Below are positions 56,983-64,000 of a stretch of 64,000 nt of DNA, piece after piece. The position numbers and the translations under genes were made by a program. The DNA comes from Planctomycetota bacterium (GTDB lineage Bacteria > Planctomycetota > UBA1135 > UBA2386), in NCBI GenBank assembly GCA_016716265.1, contig JADJWQ010000001.1, positions 1,302,001-1,366,000 of the forward strand, written 5' to 3'. Within the stretch, counting starts at the first letter, position 1. Every line of letters begins with the position of its first letter. The notes below the pieces were generated by a model. It worked only from the letters and a program-made list of their open reading frames with translations. It was not told the DNA's origin and searched no databases.

Positions 56983-57125
56983 CAGTGCCTCCGGGCCTGC
57001 GGGCCGCGGCCCGCCTGCCGTCACTGCCACCGCGAGAACGGCCGCGCGCGCACGCGTGCGTGCCGGGTGGTTCCCGCGAGGATAACCTGCGGGCTCGTCA
57101 CGCCTCCACGTCCCCGGAACTCCCG

Positions 57126-57416
57126 ATGTCGAAGCACATCCGACGTTTCCGCTGCCCGTGCTGCCGCGAGCGGCTCGAGCTCGACACCCGCACCGGCGAA
57201 GTGCGGCGCCCCGAAGACACCGGCGCCGAGGGTCTCGACGACCTGCTCGAGGCGCAGCGCGGCGAGAGCGAGCGGCTCGACGCGATGTTCGAAGGCGCGC
57301 AGGACTCGCACAAGAGGGAGCGCGAGCGGCTCGACCGGCTGTTCCGCGAAGCGAAGCAGGAGGCCGACGACGACGAGGACGCCGGCCGGCCACGCAATCC
57401 GTTCGACCTCGAGTAG
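57126..57416 (+). CDS. Small zinc-ribbon/coiled-coil protein
   Basis: 96-residue cytoplasmic protein. The N-terminus has a CxCC cluster (FRCPCCRERLELD, residues 8-20) that suggests half of a zinc ribbon. The rest is a highly charged helix (SERLDAMFEGAQDSHKRERERLDRLFREAKQEA) ending in an acidic tail. The pattern occurs in other planctomycetes as a small hypothetical protein, as far as I recall. It is divergent from the sigma factor gene and convergent with the MGMT gene. Function unknown. Confidence 0.75.
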   Translation: MSKHIRRFRCPCCRERLELDTRTGEVRRPEDTGAEGLDDLLEAQRGESERLDAMFEGAQDSHKRERERLDRLFREAKQEADDDEDAGRPRNPFDLE

Positions 57417-57417
57417 C

Positions 57418-57432
57418 GACGCGACCGGCGTC
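57418..57432. terminator. Hairpin between convergent genes (weak terminator candidate)
   Basis: GACGC (57418-57422) pairs with GCGTC (57428-57432) over a 5-base loop, in the 14-bp gap between converging genes and overlapping one stop codon. Confidence 0.3.
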
Positions 57433-57910
57433 AGCACGTCGCCGGCAACGCTCCTTCGAGCTCGAGCAGGAACCGCTTCGCGTCGACGCCTGCGGTGTAG
57501 CCGACCAGCCTGCCCCGCGCACCGACGACGCGGTGACACGGCACGACGATCGGCAGCGGATTGCGCGCATTGGCGGTGGCGACGGCGCGGATCGCGGTCG
57601 GGCGACCGACGCGCACGGCGAGTTCGGCGTACGTGATCGTGCGCCCTGCCCGCACGCGCGCGACGGCGCGCCACACGGCGCGCTGCAGCTCGGTGCCGTG
57701 CGACGCCCCGCAGCGCGTCTCGAAGCGCGCGAGCCGACCGGCGAAGTAGCGGTCGAGCTCGCGGCGCAGCGACGTCAGCAGCCTGCTGCGACTCGCGGTC
57801 TCGGGAACGGGACGCGGGTCGCCGGGGAAGCGGAGCTCGCGCACGGCCGACTCGTCGGCGACGAGCAGCAGGGGGCCGAGCGGACTGTCGTGGCTCGCGG
57901 TGGAGATCAT
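57431..57910 (-). CDS. ogt: Methylated-DNA--[protein]-cysteine S-methyltransferase
   Basis: Repairs O6-alkylguanine by transferring the alkyl group to its own cysteine; 159 residues, cytoplasmic. The active site PCHRV has C125 as acceptor. The helix-turn-helix segment (TITYAELAVRVGRPTAIRAVATANARNPLP) ends with the conserved Asn hinge, and LVGYTAGVDAKRFLLELEG is the usual C-terminus. ATG 57910 gives a standard Ogt-type length. The M28 peptidase gene lies 97 bp upstream on the same strand. Confidence 0.94.
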   Translation of the reverse strand: MISTASHDSPLGPLLLVADESAVRELRFPGDPRPVPETASRSRLLTSLRRELDRYFAGRLARFETRCGASHGTELQRAVWRAVARVRAGRTITYAELAVRVGRPTAIRAVATANARNPLPIVVPCHRVVGARGRLVGYTAGVDAKRFLLELEGALPATC

Positions 57911-58007
57911 GGCCGGGCATCCGTCGCGCCGCCGGCACCATGCCCGCGGCGCTCCTCTGTGGCCCGCACCACCGCCGCGGTGACACCCGCGCACAAGACC
58001 CCGCGGA

Positions 58008-59363
58008 TCAGCGCCGTAGCCGCTCGAGCACGCCCGGCTTCCAGGCCGGCGGCGCATCGCGATTCGCCAGCTCCTCGACCAGCGGCGCGAGCGCGCCGAT
58101 CACGCGCGCGACGTAGCTCGCGTCGATGCGGTCCGGCTCGTCGGTGAGCTGGTGGTAGTCACGGTGCAGCTCGCCGGCGCTGAACGAGTGCGCGACGACC
58201 CCGGCGCGCGCGAACGACCAGTTGTCGCTCTGCATGAACAGCTGCGACGCCATCCGATGGTCGGTGAGCTCGACGCCGGCCGCCGCGAACAGCGGGGCCG
58301 CGATCTCGGCGACGTCCGACAGCTCACGACCGGTGATCCAGCAATACGGCTCGCGCCCTTCGGCGGGCCGCCCGATCATCTCGATGTTCACGTCGGCGGT
58401 GATCGCGGCGAGCGGCACCGGTGGATCGGCGACGAACGCGGCCGAGCCGAGCAGCCCCTTCTCCTCGGCGGCGAAGCACACGAACAGCAGCGATCGCCGC
58501 GTGCGCGTCGCTCGGCGCGCGAAGTGCTCGGCGAGCGCGACGACCGCCGTCGTGCCCGACGCATCGTCGTCCGCGCCATTGAACACGGCGTCGGCGGCCG
58601 AGGTCGGCGCGACGCCGACGTGGTCGTAGTGCGCGGAGACGACCACGTATCGATCGGCCAGATCGGTCCCGCGCAGCATGGCCACGACGTTGCGGAGCGG
58701 TGCGTCGACGATCGGCGCCTCGGCGACGCGCAGCACGGCGGGCGCACCGTCGAGCTGCCGTGCGACATCGTCACGCACCAGCACGACCGGCGCGGCGCCA
58801 CCGCGGCGCCGCTCGAGCAGCAGGCGTCCGTCCGCCGCCTCGCGCCACGGTGTCGAATCGGGCGCCACCGCGACGAAGCGCGCGGTCCGCCCGGCCATCG
58901 CCCGACGCTGCCCCGCGCCACGTGGGTCGTCGGGCGACTCGAAGCCGAGCACCAGGTCGTCCGCCTCGAACATGCGGCTCGCGGACCACAGCCGGAATTC
59001 CACACCGGGCACCAGCTCGCGCTGCGCGCCCGCCACCGTCACCAGGAGAGTCGCGGACTCGGTACGCACGCTGCGCGCGGGCAATGCGAAGCGCTGGAAC
59101 CAGTCCGCATCATTGGTGTCGATCCCGACGCCGGCAGGCTCGAGCCCGGCGTGCGCGAACGTCCACGCCAGAAACAGGGCGGCCTCGCGCTGCCCGCGGC
59201 TCGGTGAGTCGCGGCCGGCAAGTCCATCCGACGCGAGGTAGTCGAGTAACTCGCGCACGCGCGACGGCTCGACCACCGCGGTCGAGACCTGCGCCGGGGC
59301 AGGCGCCACGCAGACGATCAAGAGGCACGAGGCAGCGGTCCACACACGGCGCGGGTCGATCAT
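58008..59363 (-). CDS. M28 family zinc aminopeptidase, secreted
   Basis: Exported metallopeptidase, 451 residues, signal peptide 1-25 (ending APAPAQVS). The M28 metal sites are H245 and D247 (SAHYDHVG), D265 (NGADDDASG), E300/E301 (FAAEEKGL), E328 (NIEMIGR) and H404 (DYHQLTDE). Where many members have Asp (NLDMIG) this one has Glu, also acceptable as a ligand. A PA-type insert precedes the catalytic domain (VLVRDDVARQLDGAPAV). ATG 59363 was chosen because longer open frame is antisense to the next gene. Probably removes N-terminal amino acids from peptides outside the cytoplasm. Confidence 0.92.
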   Translation of the reverse strand: MIDPRRVWTAASCLLIVCVAPAPAQVSTAVVEPSRVRELLDYLASDGLAGRDSPSRGQREAALFLAWTFAHAGLEPAGVGIDTNDADWFQRFALPARSVRTESATLLVTVAGAQRELVPGVEFRLWSASRMFEADDLVLGFESPDDPRGAGQRRAMAGRTARFVAVAPDSTPWREAADGRLLLERRRGGAAPVVLVRDDVARQLDGAPAVLRVAEAPIVDAPLRNVVAMLRGTDLADRYVVVSAHYDHVGVAPTSAADAVFNGADDDASGTTAVVALAEHFARRATRTRRSLLFVCFAAEEKGLLGSAAFVADPPVPLAAITADVNIEMIGRPAEGREPYCWITGRELSDVAEIAAPLFAAAGVELTDHRMASQLFMQSDNWSFARAGVVAHSFSAGELHRDYHQLTDEPDRIDASYVARVIGALAPLVEELANRDAPPAWKPGVLERLRR

Positions 59364-59621
59364 GGATCGTTCAGACCGAAGGATGTCGGGCCGGTGGGGA
59401 CCTGCACCGACGTTGCGCAACGACGCATTCCGCCGGCCGCTGCGTCGAAACCGGAGAGGGGTTTCGTGCACGGCGACCGCGGAACGCCCGGAATTGATAC
59501 TTGATCGACCCTCCCCACGCGCGGCTCTTCGTGGTCGCCTCGGGGGGCACGGTTGCACCTGCCCCTCGCCCGCGCTCACCGCGCGGCTCGTTCCAGCCAC
59601 CCCCCACCCCCCGAGCCTGAC

Positions 59622-60869
59622 ATGCAGAAGCTCTCCATCCTCCTCGCCACGCTGGCGGCGTCCGTCGGCCCCGTGTTCGCGCAGACGGTCGTCCCCGAGG
59701 GCCCCGAGCCCAACGACCCGAACGGCACGCCGACGCCGATCGCCTGCTACGACCAGGGTCAGGGCGCGATCGACGTCGCGGGCGACGACGACGCGTGGAC
59801 GTTCACGCTCGCGACCCCGATGACCGTGCAGCTCACGGTCACCCCGGGCTTCACCGGCGGCATCGGCGACTCGCGCGTCGAGCTGTTCGACTCGCTCGGC
59901 ACCAGCATCGGCTTCAACGACGACGGCGGCGACGGCCTGCACCCGCTGCTGACCATCAACCTGGCGGCCGGCACCTACACGGCGAACGTCGACGGCTTCG
60001 GCTCGGCGACCGGCTCGTACACGCTCGACATCGTGTGCTACATCGGCCCGGGTAGCCTCTGCAGCGGCACGCTGCCGACCGTCGCCGAGGGCGCCGAGCC
60101 CAACAACGATCCCAACGCCGGCGGCACGCCGACCGTGATCAACGTGTGCGAGCAGGGCCTCGGCGACGTCAACCCGGCCGGCGACTCCGACTGGTGGCAG
60201 ATCCAGGTGACGGCGCCGATCACGCTGTCGCTCGAGACCGGCCCCGGCGCGTCGACGCCGATCAGCGACACCACGCTGCGCCTGCGCGACGCCACCGGTC
60301 TCGAACTCGCGTTCGACGACGACGGCGGCAACGGCCTCTACTCGCTGATCACCTACGCGGTGACGCCGGGCACCTACTACGCGGACGTACAGGGCTTCGG
60401 CTCGAACGTCGGCCAGTACACGCTCGACGTCACGGCGCTCAGCTCGGTGACGCTCGTCAACGCGACCTACGCGACGTCGGGCGCCGGCTGTCTGTCGAGC
60501 GCCGGCAGCGCGGTCACGATCTCGCCGCGCACCAACGAGCGCCCGTACGTCGGCTCGGTGTTCGTCGTGCAGGTGAGCAACATCCCCGGCTCGGTCGCCT
60601 ACGCGATCCTCGGCTTCATCGACCTCATCCCGCCGGTCGACCTCGGCATCATCGGTGCTCCGGGCTGCCTGCAGTACACCGATCTCGCGCTCGGCGACCC
60701 GCTCAACGTCACCGCCGGAAGCGCCGAGTGGTACCTGCCGATCCCGTACCTCCCCGGCCTGCAGGGCATCCCGTTCAACCAGCAGGTCGTGGCGCTCGAC
60801 GCCGCGGCCAATGGGCTGGGCGCCATCACGTCGAACTTCGGCGAGGGCGTGTTCGGCGATCGCTACTGA
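59622..60869 (+). CDS. Secreted protein with two PPC domains and C-terminal planctomycete-type module
   Basis: Exported protein, 415 residues, signal peptide 1-21 (GPVFAQT). Two bacterial pre-peptidase C-terminal (PPC) domains follow. The first (about 27-143) contains DDDAWTFTLATPMTVQL, LFDSLGTSIGFNDDGGDG and GTYTANVDGFGSATGSYTLDI. The second (about 150-285) contains DSDWWQIQV, LRLRDATGLELAFDDDGG and GTYYADVQGFGSNVGQYTLDV. The final 130 residues form the module also seen at 7.2 kb (YVGSVFVVQV, DLGIIGAPGCLQYTD, SAEWYLPIPYLPGLQG, ANGLGAITSNFGEGVFG). No peptidase domain is present; perhaps an adhesion or surface protein. Confidence 0.88.
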   Translation: MQKLSILLATLAASVGPVFAQTVVPEGPEPNDPNGTPTPIACYDQGQGAIDVAGDDDAWTFTLATPMTVQLTVTPGFTGGIGDSRVELFDSLGTSIGFNDDGGDGLHPLLTINLAAGTYTANVDGFGSATGSYTLDIVCYIGPGSLCSGTLPTVAEGAEPNNDPNAGGTPTVINVCEQGLGDVNPAGDSDWWQIQVTAPITLSLETGPGASTPISDTTLRLRDATGLELAFDDDGGNGLYSLITYAVTPGTYYADVQGFGSNVGQYTLDVTALSSVTLVNATYATSGAGCLSSAGSAVTISPRTNERPYVGSVFVVQVSNIPGSVAYAILGFIDLIPPVDLGIIGAPGCLQYTDLALGDPLNVTAGSAEWYLPIPYLPGLQGIPFNQQVVALDAAANGLGAITSNFGEGVFGDRY

Positions 60870-60890
60870 TCGCACGGAGCGCCTCGGCGG

Positions 60891-61694
60891 CTACGGGCGG
60901 AGCGCCTCGTTGAGCGCTCCGCTGCGGTAGCCGGCGAGGTCGACCGCGACGTACGTGTAGCCGCAGGCGCGCAGCCGCGCGGTCACCTCGTCGCGCAGCG
61001 CAACGATCCGCGAGATGTCCGCAGCCGGCACCTCGATGCGCGCTACGCGCTCGTGGTGCCGCACGCGGAGCTGCGCGAAGCCGAGCTCGCGCAACGCATA
61101 CTCGGCGCGCTCGATCTGCCGCAGCGTCGCCGCGTGCACCTCGTGTCCGTACGGAATGCGCGACGCGAGACACGCCAACGCCGGCTTGTCGGCGACGCTC
61201 AGACCGTGGCGCCGCGCATAGGCGCGCACATCCGCCTTCGTGAAGCCGAGCTCGGCGAGCGGGCCGCGCACGCCACGCTCGGCCGCGGCGCGCGCGCCGG
61301 GGCGATGGTCGCCGAGGTCGTCGGCGATCGCGCCGTAGAGCAGCGCCCAGCCGGCCGGCACCAGCGGACCGAGCACGTCGCGCAGCACGACGTCGAACAG
61401 CTCGCTCTTGCAGAAGTAGCAGCGGTCGGCGCCGTTGGCGCGATAGCCGTCGCGCGCCAGCTCGTCGGTGCTCACGACCCGCAGCGGGGCGCCGATCTCG
61501 GCCGCCACCCGCTCCGCGTCGGCGAGCTCCGTCGCCGGCAACGATGGCGAGCGAGCCGTGACCGCCAGGACGCGCGCCGGGCCCAATGCCGCGACCGCCG
61601 CGTGCAGCAGCACGCTCGAATCGACGCCGCCGGAGAACGCGACGATCGCGCCGTCCAGCGCACGGAGCTCGGTGAGGAGCCGCTCCTCGCTCAC
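60891..61694 (-). CDS. larE: LarE family ATP-dependent sacrificial sulfur transferase
   Basis: 267-residue PP-loop ATPase. SGGVDSS (21-27) is the ATP-binding signature. C175 in ALACLASRIPYG matches the cysteine that gives up its sulfur in LarE of Lactobacillus, and C92/C95 (CYFCK) add a further pair. The C-terminal part (RHHERVARIEVPAADI, YTYVAVDLAGYRSGALNE) is typical. LarE makes the nickel-pincer cofactor with LarB and LarC, neither of which is visible in this window. GTG start overlaps the stop of the amidohydrolase gene (GTGA). Confidence 0.92.
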   Translation of the reverse strand: MSEERLLTELRALDGAIVAFSGGVDSSVLLHAAVAALGPARVLAVTARSPSLPATELADAERVAAEIGAPLRVVSTDELARDGYRANGADRCYFCKSELFDVVLRDVLGPLVPAGWALLYGAIADDLGDHRPGARAAAERGVRGPLAELGFTKADVRAYARRHGLSVADKPALACLASRIPYGHEVHAATLRQIERAEYALRELGFAQLRVRHHERVARIEVPAADISRIVALRDEVTARLRACGYTYVAVDLAGYRSGALNEALRP

Positions 61695-63328
61695 CGCAGC
61701 ACCCCGTCGGCCGCGAACGCGATGCGGCCGCCGATCACGGTGAGCAGCACGCGCGCCTCGAGCAGCTCGGCGTCCGGACAGGTCAGCACGTCGCGGTCGA
61801 ACACGGTGAAGTCGGCGAGCTTGCCGGTCTCGAGCGTGCCGAGCTCGCGCTCGAGGAACGCGGCCCAGGCCGCATCGCGGGTGAAGCCCTGCAATGCGCG
61901 CAGCCGGTCGAGCCGCTGATCGGGCCGGAAGCCCACGGCCGGCCCCGAGCCGTCGGTTGCGCGCGTCGTGCAGGCCGCGAACAGGCCGAGGCGGGGATCG
62001 GAACGCTCGACCGGAAAGTCCGAGCCGAACGGCACCGGCAGACCCAGCGCCTGGAAGCGGCGCCACGCGTAGGCGCCGCCGATGCGCTCGGGTCCCAATC
62101 GGTTCGGCGCCCACGGCATGTCGGAGGTCAGGTGCGTCGGCTGCATCGCCGGGATCACGTGCAGGGCCGCGAAGCGTGCGAAGTCGGCGTCGGCGACGAC
62201 CTGCGCGTGCTCGATGCGGAAGCGCACGCGCGCCCGGTCGGCAGCCGGGACGACCGCCTCGTAGACATCGAGCACCGCGCGATTGGCCGCGTCGCCGATC
62301 GCGTGCACGCAGAGCTGGAACCCGCACTCGTAGCACAGCCGCGCGATCCGCTCGAGCTCGGCGCGCGGCGTCAGCAGGAGGCCGCGCTGGCCGGGCGCGT
62401 CGCTGTACGGCTCGAGCAGCGCGGCACCCCGGGAGCCGAGCGCGCCGTCCGCGTAGGCCTTGACGGCGCGGACCTGCAGCACGCGATCCGGCGTCTGCCA
62501 CGGACCGCGGCGGATCGCGGCGGTCTCGCTCGCCGGCAGCATCGCGTGCACGCGGAGCCGCCAGCGACCCTCGACGTGCAGGCGCCGCAGGATGTCGATC
62601 GCGTCCTCGCCGATGCCAGCGTCGTGGACGGCGGTCAGCCCTTCGCTCAGGCATTGCCGTTGGGCCGCGAGCAGCGCCTCCTCGATCTCGGCCGGCCCCG
62701 GCTCCGGCACGCTGCCCCCGACCAGCGCCATCGCACGATCGATGAAGACGCCGGTCGGCTCGCCGTCGTCGTCACGGTGGATCGCGCCGCCGGACGGCGC
62801 CGGCGTCGCACGGGTCACGCCGGCGAGCTCCATCGCCCTGGCATTGGCGAGCGCCGCGTGCCCATCGATGCGCGTGAGCCACACCGGCCGGTCGGACACC
62901 GCGGCCGACAGCCGTGCGTGCGTCGGAAACGCGGTGTCGTCCCAGTCGTTCTGGTCCCAACCGCGCCCGATCACCCACGCGCCCGGCGGGAGCTCGCGGG
63001 CGCGCGCCGCGGTGCGGTCGATGACCTCCTGGAAGCTGCGCGTGCCGACCAGGTCGACGTTGACGAGGCTCCGGCCGAGCCCGATCAGGTGTCCGTGCGC
63101 GTCGACGAGCCCCGGCACGACGACGGCGTCGCCGCGCAACTCGGCCGCGGTCGCGAACGGCGACGGCTCGCTGCCGGGCGGCGCGATCCGGCCATCCGTG
63201 ACGACGAGGTCGGCAGCGCCGAACGGGGCTCCGGTGCCCGTCACGACGCGCGCACCGCGCAGGTGCAGGTCCTGGGCGACGAGCGGGATCGCGAGCCCGA
63301 GAAGCAGGGACAGCAGGCGTGACAGCAT
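61691..63328 (-). CDS. Secreted amidohydrolase family 3 protein (YtcJ-like)
   Basis: Metal-dependent hydrolase, 545 residues. Signal peptide 1-18 (LLGLAIPLVAQD) suggests export. The HxH motif is H78/H80 in VPGLVDAHGHLIGLG. Further ligands are expected in TAVHDAGI, VKAYADGALGSRGAAL, CVHAIGDAANR, RIEHAQVV and PFGSDFPVE, all matching the YtcJ/N-substituted formamide deformylase group. The C-terminus ends with GTLETGKLADFTVFDRD, as usual. The substrate is an amide or C-N bond compound, not predictable. It is translationally coupled to larE (4-bp overlap). Confidence 0.9.
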   Translation of the reverse strand: MLSRLLSLLLGLAIPLVAQDLHLRGARVVTGTGAPFGAADLVVTDGRIAPPGSEPSPFATAAELRGDAVVVPGLVDAHGHLIGLGRSLVNVDLVGTRSFQEVIDRTAARARELPPGAWVIGRGWDQNDWDDTAFPTHARLSAAVSDRPVWLTRIDGHAALANARAMELAGVTRATPAPSGGAIHRDDDGEPTGVFIDRAMALVGGSVPEPGPAEIEEALLAAQRQCLSEGLTAVHDAGIGEDAIDILRRLHVEGRWRLRVHAMLPASETAAIRRGPWQTPDRVLQVRAVKAYADGALGSRGAALLEPYSDAPGQRGLLLTPRAELERIARLCYECGFQLCVHAIGDAANRAVLDVYEAVVPAADRARVRFRIEHAQVVADADFARFAALHVIPAMQPTHLTSDMPWAPNRLGPERIGGAYAWRRFQALGLPVPFGSDFPVERSDPRLGLFAACTTRATDGSGPAVGFRPDQRLDRLRALQGFTRDAAWAAFLERELGTLETGKLADFTVFDRDVLTCPDAELLEARVLLTVIGGRIAFAADGVLR

Positions 63329-63517
63329 CGGCGCCGAGCCTACCCGCCCGGGCGTTCCGGCGGCACCGCGTGCGCGATCCGGATCGGCGGCGTTCCGCTT
63401 CCGCACGCACGGCGGTTCCGCAGGCGGCGGCACGGTCCTCGTTGTGCTCCGCCCATCACCGCGGCGCGCCGCGTCGCGAGCAACCGGAACTCGACCCCGA
63501 ACCCCAGGAACCGAACC

Positions 63518-64000
63518 ATGAACCTCCCCCGCACGCTCCTCATCGCCGCACTCCTGACCGCCGCCCCCGCCGTCGCGCAGGGCACCCAGCTCGTCCGCGG
63601 CGACGTCGACGCCATCCAGAACACCGCCGGGCGCTTCCAGCTCGACTGCACCGACATCCCGCTGGTTAGCACGACCGTCAACCTGCAGCAGCTCCACGAC
63701 GCGAGCCGCCAGCAGGACATCGACTACGAGATGCAGGTCCGCAACGTCGGCACGGCGACCGCGCCGATCCTCGACGTCGTCTCCGCCACGGCGATCCCCG
63801 AGTTCTTCGGGATGGGCAACCTGCGCTTCGGCCGCAGCGAGACCTGGGAGGTGTTCGGCACCCCCGGCGCGCGCACCTGGATCTTCGTCGACGTGCCCGC
63901 CAACGCCCTGTTCATCCCGCTCGGCGCCGCCGGCACCTGGCTCCTCAGCCCCGCTGCCCTGCCGCTCGCCGAGGGCACGATCAGCCCGCTCGGCCGCTTC
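63518..64000 (+). CDS. Secreted protein, unknown, partial at right edge
   Basis: 161 residues are present and the frame is open at the window end. ATG 63518 with AGGA upstream, signal peptide 1-21 (LLIAALLTAAPAVAQ). Beta-rich segments follow: GRFQLDCTDIPLVSTTVNLQQL, YEMQVRNVGTATAPILDVVSA and GNLRFGRSETWEVFGTPGART. The last resembles the start of the C-terminal module of other secreted proteins here (a G-x-F/L-RFG segment). It is divergent from the amidohydrolase gene across 189 bp. Confidence 0.75.
   Translation, partial: MNLPRTLLIAALLTAAPAVAQGTQLVRGDVDAIQNTAGRFQLDCTDIPLVSTTVNLQQLHDASRQQDIDYEMQVRNVGTATAPILDVVSATAIPEFFGMGNLRFGRSETWEVFGTPGARTWIFVDVPANALFIPLGAAGTWLLSPAALPLAEGTISPLGRF

Noticed and set aside
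59364..59621. Promoter-like AT-rich patch (around ATTGATACTTGATC) between the M28 and PPC genes
   Set aside because: It could be a promoter, but spacing and boxes fit no consensus well enough to report as a feature.
59364..60875. N-terminal extension of the M28 peptidase frame over the PPC gene
   Set aside because: The PPC gene on the other strand has a signal peptide and two intact domains; the peptidase signal peptide starts at 59363.

Overview
The window is GC-rich DNA (a 60-base sample at 54181 holds 49 G+C) from what is very probably a member of the Planctomycetota. The markers are two clusters of planctomycete-type PSCyt1/DUF1549/DUF1553 cytochrome-like proteins paired with DUF1501 proteins, a formylglycine-type sulfatase, two Hanks kinase/ECF sigma pairs with long kinase C-termini, and several secreted proteins sharing a C-terminal module. 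No rRNA or tRNA gene was found, so species cannot be named.

Layout. 1-7.1 kb: sulfatase (cut by the left edge), divergent phosphate-selective-type porin, then a DUF1549/DUF1553 protein overlapping a DUF1501 protein. 7.2-12.4 kb: a large secreted protein and a GH95 alpha-L-fucosidase-like enzyme. 12.4-18.5 kb (minus): a tightly coupled DUF1501 / WD40-PSCyt1 / DUF1549-DUF1553 operon. 18.6-24.9 kb (minus): six overlapping or closely spaced genes of sugar or sugar-acid metabolism (two TIM-barrel isomerases, one with a Tat signal, then Gfo/Idh, AKR, zinc MDR and NAD-epimerase). 25-38.6 kb (minus): secreted metallopeptidase, secreted proteins and two kinase/sigma modules. 39.4-41.5 kb (minus): NRDE protein and MFS transporter.

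42.2-50.2 kb is the most notable region: a chromosomal integron. An IntI-type tyrosine recombinase with the IntI-specific insertion is followed on the same strand by about ten gene cassettes. Four canonical attC sites (paired arms, extrahelical bases) are followed by progressively altered ones whose conserved AAC/GTT has become GAC/GTC. The integrase points toward the array, the 'reverse' arrangement. Cassettes carry a GmrSD-like DUF262/DUF1524 protein, membrane proteins, a DUF4160/DUF2442 pair, a ParE-type toxin/antitoxin pair, a broken zeta-like ATPase, a cREC-domain protein, a DUF1801 protein and unknowns. Cassette DNA looks less GC-rich (36 of 60 at 44581).

50.7-64 kb: a hypothetical protein, a 1028-residue secreted glycosidase-like protein, an RpoE-like sigma with a large membrane anti-sigma-like partner, a small zinc-ribbon protein, an MGMT-type DNA repair protein, an M28 peptidase, a two-PPC-domain secreted protein, LarE, an amidohydrolase, and a secreted protein cut by the right edge. 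Taken together the chromosomal part suggests a heterotroph that attacks sulfated, possibly fucose-containing, polysaccharides with exported enzymes, imports products and oxidises sugars in the cytoplasm; this is inference from family assignments.
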